DNA from: JARRRD01 sp046706685
GTDB taxonomy: Bacteria; Nitrospirota; Thermodesulfovibrionia; Thermodesulfovibrionales; UBA6898
Reading direction: 5' to 3'
Assembly: GCA_046706685.1 (NCBI GenBank)
Contig: JBJKPE010000150.1
Coordinates: 4,695 to 68,694, forward strand
DNA length: 64,000 bases
The translations under genes were made by a program, and so were the position numbers. Positions 24,209-32,329 of the stretch are shown here, in pieces (within the stretch, counting starts at the first letter, position 1; each line of letters starts with the position of its first letter). The notes under the pieces were generated by a model. The model worked only from the letters and a program-made list of their open reading frames with translations. It did not search any database and had not been told where the DNA came from.

Positions 24209-26107
24209 ATGGATTTATTGCAAAACAGTAAACATATTGAGGAACTCAAGAGTATCTACCCGGACAAGTTTATGCCCGCAGAGCGGGCGTTCGGTCATAT
24301 ACGTGCAGGAGACAGGATCTTTATAGGTACCGGGTGCGGCGAGCCGCAATACGCCGTGCTCGCACTGGTAGAATACGTCAGGTCTCATCCGAAGGCTTTT
24401 TTTGATACGGAGGTTCTTCAGGTGTGGAACCTGGGGGTTACCGCCTACACAGATGAAAGACTAAAGGATTATTTCAGATATAACTCCTTTTTTATAGGTC
24501 TGAACACGAGAGAGGCGGTGAACAGGGGGCTGGCGGATTATACCCCGATATTCTTGTCGGCGGTCCCTGATTTATTCAACAGAAAGGTCGTTCCTGTCGA
24601 CGTTGCCCTCGTCCAGATGTCGCCTCCTGATGCGCACGGTTACATGAGCCTCGGAATAAGCGTGGATATCGTGAAAGCCGCTGTTGAGAACGCCGGGCTT
24701 GTTATAGTCCAGATGAACACTTATATGCCGCGTGTGCATGGCGACAGCTTCTTCCATATCAGGGATGTCGACTTTATAATTCCTTATAACGAGCCGTTGC
24801 TGGAATTCGAGGCGAGTGCGCCGGACGACATTATTCAAAGGATCGGAAAGTACGTTTCGGAGATCGTTCGCGACGGAGATACCATACAGGTGGGATACGG
24901 GTGCATACCAAATGCCATACTTGCCCATCTCACGGATAAGAAACGTCTTGGTGTTCATACCGAACTGCTTTCGGACGGCATAGTCGATCTCATGAAGAGG
25001 GGGGTGATAGATAACTCACAGAAGGATCTTAACCGCGGCAAGACTGTAGCCGCCTTCTGCATGGGCCGGAAAGAAACATACGAATTCATCAACGACAATC
25101 CGGCCATAGAGTTGAGGCCTGTCAGTTATACCAACAACCCTCTGACGATAGCCGGGAACAGGCATGTGACGGCTATAAACAGCGCACTTGAGATAGATCT
25201 CACAGGACAGGCGACGGCAGAGTCTCTCGGCAAGTACTTTTTCAGCGGTATAGGGGGACAGGCGGACTTTATGCGGGGGGCCATTCTTTCGCGGGGCGGC
25301 AAGACAATTCTCGCTATTCAGTCTACGGCTGAAAACGGGGAGGTCTCAAGGATAGTCCCCTTTTTGAAAGAGGGAGCCGGTGTCACTCTGACAAGGGGGG
25401 ATGTGCATTATGTCGTCACGGAGCATGGCATCGCATATCTTCACGGCAAGAACATCAGGGAACGTGCCATGGACCTGATAGCCATAGCTCATCCAAAGTT
25501 CCGCCAATGGCTGGTTGGGGCCGCCAAGGATCTCAGTCTGATTTATAAAGACCAGGAATTCATCCCCGGGGAAAGAGGACAGTACCCCGAGACGCTCGAG
25601 ACATACCGCACCACCCGGGCGGGCCTTAAGGTTCTTTTGAGACCGGTAAAGATCACGGACGAGCACAGGTTGAAGGACTTCTTCTATTCCCTTTCCAGTG
25701 ATTGCATGTACCACAGATTTATCTCGACACGGGCCGACATGCCGCACGAACGTCTCCAGAAGTTTGTAGCTGTCGATTACAAGAAGGAGATGGTCATACT
25801 TGCAGTATTGGTGGAGGATTCAGGAGAAATGATCGTGGGCATGGGGCAGTATTTCATAACCGAAGGCACCCACACGGCGGAAGTTGCATTCGTGGTGAGA
25901 GACGAGTATCAGAACAGGGGAATAGGCATGGAACTTCTGTCATATCTTACGCAGCTTGCGAAGAAGAACGGATTGCACGGTTTTACTGCTGAGGCTTTGA
26001 TGGACAACAAGAAGATGCTGCAACTCTTTGAGAAAATGGGTTTCGTCACAGAAAAAAGGGCTGAAGCCGGATCTTATGAACTAAAAATGCTGTTTCGGGA
26101 GGCATGA
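24209..26107 (+). CDS. Acetyl-CoA hydrolase/CoA-transferase fused to a GNAT acetyltransferase domain
   Basis: Residues about 1-455 are an acetyl-CoA hydrolase/transferase (4-hydroxybutyrate CoA-transferase type), with GTGCGEPQYAVLALVEYV, SPPDAHGYMSLGISVD and the glycine-rich FSGIGGQADFMRGAILSRGG. The segment VVTEHGIAYLHGKNIRERA closes this part. Residues about 475-632 are a GNAT domain (VVRDEYQNRGIGMELLSYL is its acetyl-CoA binding loop). The 632-residue two-domain form suggests CoA transfer combined with protein or small-molecule acylation, perhaps self-regulation; this is inference. No CoA-ligase genes are adjacent. Confidence 0.87.
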   Translation: MDLLQNSKHIEELKSIYPDKFMPAERAFGHIRAGDRIFIGTGCGEPQYAVLALVEYVRSHPKAFFDTEVLQVWNLGVTAYTDERLKDYFRYNSFFIGLNTREAVNRGLADYTPIFLSAVPDLFNRKVVPVDVALVQMSPPDAHGYMSLGISVDIVKAAVENAGLVIVQMNTYMPRVHGDSFFHIRDVDFIIPYNEPLLEFEASAPDDIIQRIGKYVSEIVRDGDTIQVGYGCIPNAILAHLTDKKRLGVHTELLSDGIVDLMKRGVIDNSQKDLNRGKTVAAFCMGRKETYEFINDNPAIELRPVSYTNNPLTIAGNRHVTAINSALEIDLTGQATAESLGKYFFSGIGGQADFMRGAILSRGGKTILAIQSTAENGEVSRIVPFLKEGAGVTLTRGDVHYVVTEHGIAYLHGKNIRERAMDLIAIAHPKFRQWLVGAAKDLSLIYKDQEFIPGERGQYPETLETYRTTRAGLKVLLRPVKITDEHRLKDFFYSLSSDCMYHRFISTRADMPHERLQKFVAVDYKKEMVILAVLVEDSGEMIVGMGQYFITEGTHTAEVAFVVRDEYQNRGIGMELLSYLTQLAKKNGLHGFTAEALMDNKKMLQLFEKMGFVTEKRAEAGSYELKMLFREA

Positions 26108-26121
26108 CAGGCAAAGAAGAG

Positions 26122-26802
26122 CTACTTTTTCCCTGATTTACTTTTGACAAAGGAGTCTATGGAGGACCTGTACTGGGATCTGAGGTTGATGAACCTCCCG
26201 CCGTAGTGGAAGGCGCTCGTCCCGTTTTGGGCGATCCTCACAATCTCAGCGTCAACGGATATCCTCTCCGCCCCTGGCAGAAAAAAGGAGCAGGATATGG
26301 AATCACCTTTTTGCAGCACCTTGTCCGTTTCGATGAGGATGCCGGAAGTGCTTATATTCTGCGAAGAGCAGAAGAACGTTTCGGTCGGGGACTTGCCGTT
26401 CACAGTAACCTTCAAAAGGACCCTGTAATTCTTTCTTTCCTGAATGTCCAAAAGCTGACTTACCTTTTCAAGGAGTTGAAGCGGCCGTATGGGTTTGGTG
26501 ATGTAAGCATTGGCCTGACACCGTTTAAATCTGTTCATATCAGATTCGCTGTCGGTCCCCACGATGATCACGGAAACCTGCTGCATCTGGGGGTCTTTTC
26601 TTACAAGAAAACAAAGTTCATCCCCGTTCAGTTCGGGCATATCCAGCTCTATCACGATAAGATCCATGTTCTCGGACTTGTGAAGTTCCAGCGCTTTGCG
26701 GCTTGACATGGTTGTGAATATCATGAAATCGGACCTGTTGAGAATGCTTTTTTCTTTTTCTATAGAGGTGTGCAGGTCATCTACGATCAATATTTTTTTC
26801 AT
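26122..26802 (-). CDS. Receiver-PilZ protein with glutamate at the phosphorylation site
   Basis: Residues 1-120 are a response-regulator receiver with acidic pair D8-D9, and residues 125-220 a PilZ domain. PilZ has the RxxxR motif in ERKNYR and the NxSxxG motif in NISTSG, so c-di-GMP binding is expected. The phospho-acceptor position holds E52 (IELDMP) where the family has Asp (DxxMP), so the receiver may be locked in an active-like state or be a protein-binding module. The gene has a strong promoter whose -10 box ends 5 nt before the ATG, predicting a leaderless message. It ends close to the convergent CoA-transferase gene. Confidence 0.88.
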   Translation of the reverse strand: MKKILIVDDLHTSIEKEKSILNRSDFMIFTTMSSRKALELHKSENMDLIVIELDMPELNGDELCFLVRKDPQMQQVSVIIVGTDSESDMNRFKRCQANAYITKPIRPLQLLEKVSQLLDIQERKNYRVLLKVTVNGKSPTETFFCSSQNISTSGILIETDKVLQKGDSISCSFFLPGAERISVDAEIVRIAQNGTSAFHYGGRFINLRSQYRSSIDSFVKSKSGKK

Positions 26803-26807
26803 GGGTT

Positions 26808-26837
26808 TTTATACCGGAAGAGGCCTGCATTTGTCAA
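26808..26837 (-). promoter_or_regulatory. Strong sigma-70 promoter giving a predicted leaderless mRNA
   Basis: On the minus strand: TTGACA (26837-26832), 18-bp spacer, TATAAA (26813-26808). The ATG begins at 26802, 6 nt beyond the -10 box, so the transcription start should fall at or next to the A of the start codon. Confidence 0.68.
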
Positions 26838-26863
26838 GATCTCAATCTCGGAGATTCAGGACT

Positions 26864-27649
26864 TCACGCGACGGACAGAGCCTCCTTATCGGAGTTCGCC
26901 CGGACCGCAAAGTAGACATATGCGGTCGTAACCAGGAGACTGATATACCACCAGTAAGGCATGTCAAATCCGGTGACGCCAAGAAACAGCCCTAATACGA
27001 CAGAAGGGGTCTCAGCCATAACTGCGAGACGCACCACAGCACGGAAGCGGAGACGCGTCCGGAGCGACCGGGCAAATATCAGGCCGGTTGCCGAGTAAAA
27101 CGTCACCTCGATGAGGTGGTATAGAAAGGAGAAAAAAATTGCCACAGGGTAAAATACAAACGAAGACCATTCCTGAAAGTTGTCCATCCAGTTATAAATT
27201 ACCCTGCGGTCGACCACGAGACTCTTGATATCCGACAGATCGAGAGTCCTTGCTTCGTTACTGTCAGTCTTAACCATGATGGCCCCTTTAGTAACCAGAA
27301 TGACTGCAGGTAATCCATTCAATGAAGTGATCTTGCCGGTAGTGTCAATAATAATTACCGGCTTTCCGGTTTTTTCGTCATTGATGTAATAAGGCTCCGG
27401 TTTGCTGATTGAGACCTTGCCGTCGGTAATAGTAATGGTCGGGAACTGCCTCACAAAGCGGGGTGCCTCGGTGTTCAGGAAAGTCGAGAGGTTAGACTGG
27501 ATCTTCATGACTCCCGGGATAACGGACAACGCCAGAAGGGCAAGAAGATAGGTCATACAAAGTCCCTTCCAGTTTCTGGCGACGTCCTGATAAAGCGATT
27601 TCGAGAAGAAGGACAAGTATAGCGGGTGGACTATCGTATATCGCTGCAT
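26864..27649 (-). CDS. DUF1189 family membrane protein
   Basis: Polytopic protein of unknown function. A membrane segment at about 30-50 is followed by a roughly 100-residue extracytoplasmic domain and three to four more membrane segments (about 163-185, 215-235, 238-255). The pattern YPVAIFFSFLYHLIEVTFYS and the extracytoplasmic IDTTGKITSL stretch match DUF1189. It has 261 residues. lspA lies 39 bp upstream on the same strand. Confidence 0.8.
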   Translation of the reverse strand: MQRYTIVHPLYLSFFSKSLYQDVARNWKGLCMTYLLALLALSVIPGVMKIQSNLSTFLNTEAPRFVRQFPTITITDGKVSISKPEPYYINDEKTGKPVIIIDTTGKITSLNGLPAVILVTKGAIMVKTDSNEARTLDLSDIKSLVVDRRVIYNWMDNFQEWSSFVFYPVAIFFSFLYHLIEVTFYSATGLIFARSLRTRLRFRAVVRLAVMAETPSVVLGLFLGVTGFDMPYWWYISLLVTTAYVYFAVRANSDKEALSVA

Positions 27650-27688
27650 AAATCACCTTTCGAACAGCACAGGGTCGCAAAAAGGGCC

Positions 27689-28159
27689 TCAGTCATGGCG
27701 GCGTTCCCTCCGCATCTGGACCACGGACTGCACAAGCATCAGGACAATCCCGACAGTCAGCGCGGAGTCCGCAACATTAAAAGCAGGCCAGTGATACTTT
27801 CCGGCGTGAAGATCCAGAAAATCAACGACATACCCGTGCATCGTCCTGTCGGCCAGATTACCCACTGCTCCGCCCAGAATTAAAGAAAATGCGGTGCGAT
27901 TATTGCGGTCCTTCACTATCATGAAGGAGATGAACAGAGAGGCACAGGCCGCTATGGCTATAAAGAAAGCATTCCCGAGGGCCTTGAACAGTCCGAATGC
28001 CGAACCGACATTTTCGACGTGCACAAGGTTCAGCATGGGGAGGACGCGGATTATGTCAAATTGAGTCAGCCCCGTCCTCACGAAGTATTTCGTGGACTGG
28101 TCAAGAATCAGGATAGCCAGGGAGAGCATGAAATATCTCAAATATCCTCTATTCATCAT
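27689..28159 (-). CDS. lspA: Prolipoprotein signal peptidase (signal peptidase II)
   Basis: Aspartic membrane protease that removes signal peptides from lipoproteins. Four membrane segments are visible. The catalytic aspartates are in GNLADR and in NVADSALTVG, and NVGSAFGLF (usually NxGAAF) is present. At 156 residues it is normal. With lolC/E and lolD it shows a full lipoprotein pathway. ileS, its frequent neighbour, is not here. Confidence 0.94.
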   Translation of the reverse strand: MMNRGYLRYFMLSLAILILDQSTKYFVRTGLTQFDIIRVLPMLNLVHVENVGSAFGLFKALGNAFFIAIAACASLFISFMIVKDRNNRTAFSLILGGAVGNLADRTMHGYVVDFLDLHAGKYHWPAFNVADSALTVGIVLMLVQSVVQMRRERRHD

Positions 28160-28223
28160 CGGGGCGGTTCACGATTTCAGGAGCCCGGGCGGAGAGACTC
28201 TTTAGAACGCGGAGAATGTGACG

Positions 28224-28697
28224 TCATGCTGTCTTATCCGTCCGCTTAAGATCGATTATCAGCGCGTTTTCGTCGCACTCGGGAAATTTTGGACATCTGA
28301 TGCAATCTCCCCAGATCTTCTGAGGCAGACTCGACTTCTCTACATCTGTGAACCCCAGTTTCTTGAAAAATGCGGGCTGATAGGTAAGTGCGAATACCCT
28401 GTTAATTCCCAGAGCACTCGCTTCAGAAAGGCAGCGTCTGACCAGTTTTCCGCCGATTCCCAGGCGTTGATGTTCCTTCCTCACGGCTAGGGAACGAATC
28501 TCTGCGAGGTCCTCCCACAGTATATGGAGGGCGCAGACGCCTGTAATTACGCCGGCGTCTTCGCAAACCACAAGGTCCCTTATGCTTTCGTAGAGTTCGT
28601 TGAGAGATCTGGGAATCATCTCCTCCCGCCGCGCGAATTCATTGATCAGCTTCTGTACATCTTTTAGGTCCGAAATTCTAGCCTTTCTTATCTTCAA
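28224..28697 (-). CDS. ArgA-like N-acetyltransferase (short GNAT form)
   Basis: Short proteins of this type act as N-acetylglutamate synthase in bacteria that lack full-length ArgA. The GNAT core is visible: EIRSLAVRKEHQRLGIGGKL is the acetyl-CoA loop and FALTYQPAFFKKLGF is the typical C-terminal motif. A cysteine cluster DCIRCPKFPEC follows, as in other short ArgA-like proteins. At 157 residues it is of family length. It overlaps the upstream oxidoreductase gamma gene by 20 bp. Confidence is high for the fold, moderate for the reaction. Confidence 0.83.
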   Translation of the reverse strand: MKIRKARISDLKDVQKLINEFARREEMIPRSLNELYESIRDLVVCEDAGVITGVCALHILWEDLAEIRSLAVRKEHQRLGIGGKLVRRCLSEASALGINRVFALTYQPAFFKKLGFTDVEKSSLPQKIWGDCIRCPKFPECDENALIIDLKRTDKTA

Positions 28698-29220
28698 TGT
28701 ACGCCATTCCTTTTATGAGAGACTGCTTGTTTGTATCCAGTCTCAGGTCTTTCTGCTGCGGGTTCTCAAACAGAGCGGTTACCGAAGCCTCATTCAGTAT
28801 CCCTGTCCTCGCTACGAGCGCCCCGAGCATCACCATATTTGCAGACCTGGTGTTTCCAGCCGAACTTGCGATTTGCGTTGCGGGGACAGGAACCGGGATA
28901 ATATCGGTCCTCGTTGCATGTACCATTATAAGGGAACTGTCATAGAAAAACAGTCCTTTCCTTTTAAGGACCGGCTGGAACTTGTCGAACGAGGCCTTGT
29001 TCATAACGACGAGGATGTCTGGCCGCAGCACCACGGGGGAGCCTATCATCTCGTCGGAGATTACGACGGTGCAGTTGGCGGTTCCGCCCCTCATCTCCGC
29101 TCCGTAGGAGGGGAACCAAGTCACTTTTCTGCCCTCCTTCATGCTTGCGGCGGCCAGCATCTTGCCCAGGAAAAGAATTCCCTGACCGCCGGAGCCGGCT
29201 ATGATGATCTTTCTTTCCAG
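28678..29220 (-). CDS. 2-Oxoacid:ferredoxin oxidoreductase, gamma subunit, with probable CTG start
   Basis: Gamma subunit (KorC/VorC-like) of a CoA-linked 2-oxoacid oxidoreductase. The family motif GSGGQGILFLGK lies in the first 20 residues. The first ATG (29160) falls after this motif, so it cannot be the true start. Upstream, the frame runs back to the TAA of the beta gene, and the codon right after that stop is CTG (29220-29218), preceded by AAGGAG at 9 nt. A CTG start is therefore proposed, giving 180 residues. Beta and gamma share the same frame, separated only by the TAA. It overlaps the acetyltransferase gene by 20 bp. Confidence 0.82.
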   Translation of the reverse strand: MERKIIIAGSGGQGILFLGKMLAAASMKEGRKVTWFPSYGAEMRGGTANCTVVISDEMIGSPVVLRPDILVVMNKASFDKFQPVLKRKGLFFYDSSLIMVHATRTDIIPVPVPATQIASSAGNTRSANMVMLGALVARTGILNEASVTALFENPQQKDLRLDTNKQSLIKGMAYIEDKKG

Positions 29221-29970
29221 TTACCCGTTCTCCTTGTATATATCTCTGTAAACGCCGAGAGGAAATGTATGGACCATCGCAGACCTCATCCATTCCACAG
29301 AGGCCTTCGGGGACATACCCCAATCGGTGGGACAGGGGGACAGGATTTCGACAAGACTGAACCCTTTTCCTTCCAGCTGATATCTGAAGGCTTTTTCAAC
29401 TGAACGCGCAGCTGCAACTATGTTCTTATGGCAATCCAGTGACACCCGTTCCACGAAAGTGACCCCCTCAATCGTCGACAGGAGTTCGGATATCCTCAAC
29501 GGAAAACCCTCCGTGGCGCTGTTTCGTCCGCCTGGAGTTGTTGTCGTCCGCTGCCCTGTAATCGTAGTTGGGGCCATCTGCCCACCGGTCATGCCATAGG
29601 TTGCATTGTTGATAAAAAAGACCGAAAAGTTCTCGCCTCTTGCTGCCGCGTGGATTATTTCGGCCGTGCCGATTGCAGCGAGGTCACCGTCTCCCTGGTA
29701 GGAAAAAATTACCTTATCGGGCATGAGCCTCTTCAGCGCGGTGGCGACGGCAGGTGGTCTTCCGTGTGCTGCCTCGAGAACGTCGAAGTTGAAATAATCG
29801 TAGGCAAAAACAGCGCAGCCTACGGGCGCGATACCAATTACTTTATTGCGTATGCCAAGGGAGTCTATGCATTCGGCAATAAGTCTGTGTGCTATACTGT
29901 GACCACAACCCGGGCAGTACCTGAATGGGGACGGCTTAAGACTCTCAGGCCGGGTGAATATTTTCTGCAT
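29221..29970 (-). CDS. 2-Oxoacid:ferredoxin oxidoreductase, beta subunit (TPP-binding)
   Basis: Beta subunit that binds thiamine diphosphate. RYCPGCGHSIAHRLIAE at the N-terminus, the TPP motif GDGDLAAIGTAEIIHAAARG with NNATYGMTGGQMAPTT, and C-terminal LSPCPTDWGMSP identify the Kor/Vor family; 249 residues. It is the first gene of the minus-strand group. The 252 bp between it and the divergent hydrogenase protease gene contain no alpha-subunit sequence, so alpha must be elsewhere. The substrate (2-oxoglutarate or branched 2-oxoacids) cannot be decided. Confidence 0.9.
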   Translation of the reverse strand: MQKIFTRPESLKPSPFRYCPGCGHSIAHRLIAECIDSLGIRNKVIGIAPVGCAVFAYDYFNFDVLEAAHGRPPAVATALKRLMPDKVIFSYQGDGDLAAIGTAEIIHAAARGENFSVFFINNATYGMTGGQMAPTTITGQRTTTTPGGRNSATEGFPLRISELLSTIEGVTFVERVSLDCHKNIVAAARSVEKAFRYQLEGKGFSLVEILSPCPTDWGMSPKASVEWMRSAMVHTFPLGVYRDIYKENG

Positions 29971-30222
29971 GTATGTATCCTTATTACAATGTTACAATTT
30001 CGATTTCTCTCGACTGTAAGGCCAAGACCAAAATCCGGTATCGAATCGATAGTTTATGACATTAGTCTAACTATTTCAAGGTCCCATAAAATTTATGAGG
30101 CGTTAAAGTCAGGATTTGACGGTCGGCCTTTTACAGCGTTTAACGGGTACATGATGAAATCTGAGGGCCAAGGCTGTATAATGTAGACAATTCTTTTTGC
30201 TGACGCAGGGCGCGGAGGTTGA
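29971..30222. other. Divergent intergenic region (252 bp) between oxidoreductase beta and hydrogenase protease genes
   Basis: No gene is supported on either strand. On the plus strand a TATAAT lies at 30177-30182, 40 nt before the protease GTG, without a convincing -35 box. GGAGG at 30215-30219 is the ribosome-binding site of the protease gene. A long open frame that crosses this region on the plus strand is the shadow of the beta gene. Confidence 0.5.
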
Positions 30223-30744
30223 GTGAGAGTTCTCGTTCTTGGAGTAGGCAATGTCCTGATGAGGGATGAAGCACTGGGAGTAAGGGCTGTAGAGGAACTG
30301 GAGAGGAGATTTCGCTTCCCGGAAAATGTGGAACTCCTGGACGGCGGAACTGCCGGAATCGAACTACTTTCCTACATCAGGGATAAGGACTATCTTATCG
30401 TTATAGATGCAGTTAAAAGCGGCAATGAGCCTGGTACTGTTGTCAGGATAGAAGGTGAGGATGTGCCCGCAAAATTCGTGACAAAGATTTCGCCCCATCA
30501 ACTCGGCATTTCGGACCTTCTTGCAACGGCCACCATCAGCGGCCACCTTCCACGAAAGATGGTTCTTTTCGGAATAGAGCCAAAAGCTGTCGAATTGGGG
30601 CTCGGACTCTCCGACGAGGTCGAGGCCAGCTTCGAAAGACTGATAGAAGTAGTCCTGGGAGAGCTGCGAGATTCTGGTTGTACGTGTGAGAGAGTAGCCG
30701 GCGAAGGCCCCGTCTCAAAGAGCAGATGGCGGGCCGGCGGCTAG
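30223..30744 (+). CDS. hyaD: [NiFe] hydrogenase maturation endopeptidase (HyaD/HybD family)
   Basis: Removes the C-terminal peptide of the large subunit after nickel insertion. The start VLVLGVGNVLMRDEALGVRA carries the conserved glutamate; VIDAV and SPHQLG supply the Asp and His that bind nickel in HybD. The GTG at 30223 follows GGAGG. It has 173 residues, somewhat long because of a variable C-terminal tail. hypC starts 6 bp after it. The cognate large subunit is encoded 1.6 kb downstream. Confidence 0.92.
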   Translation: MRVLVLGVGNVLMRDEALGVRAVEELERRFRFPENVELLDGGTAGIELLSYIRDKDYLIVIDAVKSGNEPGTVVRIEGEDVPAKFVTKISPHQLGISDLLATATISGHLPRKMVLFGIEPKAVELGLGLSDEVEASFERLIEVVLGELRDSGCTCERVAGEGPVSKSRWRAGG

Positions 30745-30750
30745 AGAACT

Positions 30751-30990
30751 ATGTGTCTTGCTATACCCTCTAAAATAGTAAAGATAAGTGATTTCGCGGC
30801 GGTCGTGGATGTCTATGGCGCCCGCAGGGAGATCAGTCTCCTGCTTATGCCGGAAGAGGTTGGGGTCGGAGATTATGTTCTGGTGCACGCGGGCTTCGCT
30901 ATCCAGAGGGTCGAGCAGGCGTCGGCCATGGAATCGCTGAAAGTCATCTCGACCATCATGGAAGAGGCGGACAAGGAAGAAAATCAGTAA
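30751..30990 (+). CDS. hypC: Hydrogenase assembly chaperone HypC
   Basis: Binds the large-subunit precursor and carries the Fe(CN)2CO unit together with HypD. The N-terminal MCLAIPSKIV contains the essential Cys2; GDYVLVHAGFAIQ is the family C-terminal motif. At 79 residues it is normal. It follows the protease gene by 6 bp. The other hyp genes (A, B, D, E, F) are not in the window. Confidence 0.94.
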   Translation: MCLAIPSKIVKISDFAAVVDVYGARREISLLLMPEEVGVGDYVLVHAGFAIQRVEQASAMESLKVISTIMEEADKEENQ

Positions 30991-31019
30991 GTTCCGTAGC
31001 GCAACCCGAAAAAATGTTC

Positions 31020-31048
31020 TTGACACCCCGCCTTTATCATGATACTTT
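31020..31048 (+). promoter_or_regulatory. Sigma-70 promoter of the hydrogenase structural operon
   Basis: TTGACA (31020-31025), 17-bp spacer, TACTTT (31043-31048), about 140 nt before the small-subunit ATG. It separates the structural genes from hyaD-hypC and leaves a leader of roughly 140 nt. Confidence 0.5.
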
Positions 31049-31195
31049 CTAAGCAAAAGATCTTCACATCGCATTCTTACATGGTGTGAAAGGGGGCTTT
31101 GAGAAATTGTCCTTGAGGTCTTACAGTCATCTGCCCGAAGCCTTCCCAATTACAAATTACTTTAATTACCCACCTGAGGGCGAAGGAGGTGCTGC

Positions 31196-32299
31196 ATGAA
31201 AGGTGATTTTGAAGGAATCTCCGACGACGTCGGCTCCCCTTATGAGAGGTTGCTCAAAAGAGGAGTATCCAGAAGAGACTTCATGAAGTTCTGTGCATCA
31301 ATGGCTGCCGTTCTTGCACTGCCAGGGGGTTATGCCGGCAAGATCGCCGAGGCTATCGAGAAGACGAAGAGGCCGCCTCTTGTCTGGCTCGAATTCCAGG
31401 ACTGCTGTGGGAATACGGAGGCTCTTCTCAGGGCGACCAAGCCGAGCGTCAGGCAGATAGTTCTCGACGTACTGTCGGTAGACTACCACGAAACCATAAT
31501 GGCCCCGGCAGGAAAACAGGCCGAAAAGTCCCTGGATGATGTTGTGAAAAACCAGAAAGGGAAGTATCTGGCTGTTATTGAAGGGTCTATTCCTTTGAAA
31601 GACAATGGAGTGTATTGCTGTGTCGGCGGCAAGAGTGCTATCGACATCGCGAGGGAGGTGTGCGGCAACGCAATGGCGACTATCGCGGCGGGGACGTGCG
31701 CAACGTTTGGCGGGATACCTGCTGCTGCACCAAACCCGACCGGGGCCGTAGGCGTGCAGGATGCAATCCCTGGTATTACTGTGGTAAATCTTTCCGGCTG
31801 TCCCATGAACCCGGAAAATCTCACCGCGGTGATCGTGCACTTCCTCACCTTCGGAACACTGCCTGCAACAGACCGCTTAAACAGGCCTCTTTTTGCTTAT
31901 GGTGAGCGGATTCATGACCACTGTCAGAGGAGGGCTCACTATGATGCCGGACAGTTCGTCAGGGAATGGGGCGACGAGGGCCACAGGCTTGGCTGGTGTC
32001 TTTATGAAGTGGGATGCAAGGGGCCGGAGACTTTTCTCAACTGTCCGGCTGTCAGATACAACAAGGGAACAAGCTGGCCTGTTCAGGCCGGTCATGGCTG
32101 CGTGGGTTGTTCAGAACCGGCTTTCTGGGACACGATGACGCCGTTTTATAAGAGACTTCCCAAAGTCCCGGGTTTCGGCGTCGAAACGACGGCGGATAAG
32201 GTCGGAGCAGGCGTTGCCGCGCTGGCCGTTGCCGGTGTTGCGGCCCACAGGATTGCACGGGCTATAAGGGGAAAAGAGAAGGAAGAAGAAAAGAAATAA
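31196..32299 (+). CDS. hyaA: Periplasmic [NiFe] hydrogenase small subunit (group 1), Tat-exported
   Basis: Electron-relay subunit of a membrane-bound uptake hydrogenase. A Tat signal is present (SRRDFMKF, then a hydrophobic stretch). Distal-cluster ligands are in RIHDHCQRR and WCLYEVGC, and medial [3Fe-4S] ligands in FLNCPAVRYN and GHGCVGC with the usual Pro. Proximal-cluster cysteines are in AGTCATFGG and SGCPMNP. The first proximal motif is QDCCGNTEA, where the textbook form is CxGCxE: the second Cys position holds Asn and an extra Cys follows the first. A C-terminal hydrophobic helix (about 333-352) anchors the complex. At 367 residues it is normal. AAGGAGG precedes the ATG. Confidence 0.94.
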   Translation: MKGDFEGISDDVGSPYERLLKRGVSRRDFMKFCASMAAVLALPGGYAGKIAEAIEKTKRPPLVWLEFQDCCGNTEALLRATKPSVRQIVLDVLSVDYHETIMAPAGKQAEKSLDDVVKNQKGKYLAVIEGSIPLKDNGVYCCVGGKSAIDIAREVCGNAMATIAAGTCATFGGIPAAAPNPTGAVGVQDAIPGITVVNLSGCPMNPENLTAVIVHFLTFGTLPATDRLNRPLFAYGERIHDHCQRRAHYDAGQFVREWGDEGHRLGWCLYEVGCKGPETFLNCPAVRYNKGTSWPVQAGHGCVGCSEPAFWDTMTPFYKRLPKVPGFGVETTADKVGAGVAALAVAGVAAHRIARAIRGKEKEEEKK

Positions 32300-32329
32300 A
32301 TATAGTGAGTGCGAAAGGAGGCAGTGATC

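Noticed and set aside
29650..30186. A 178-codon plus-strand frame between the oxidoreductase and hydrogenase genes
   Set aside because: It lies mostly opposite the well-supported beta subunit gene and has no recognisable domain or good start.
29971..30222. Alpha subunit of the 2-oxoacid oxidoreductase, or its remains
   Set aside because: No matching segments are found in any frame of this short gap.
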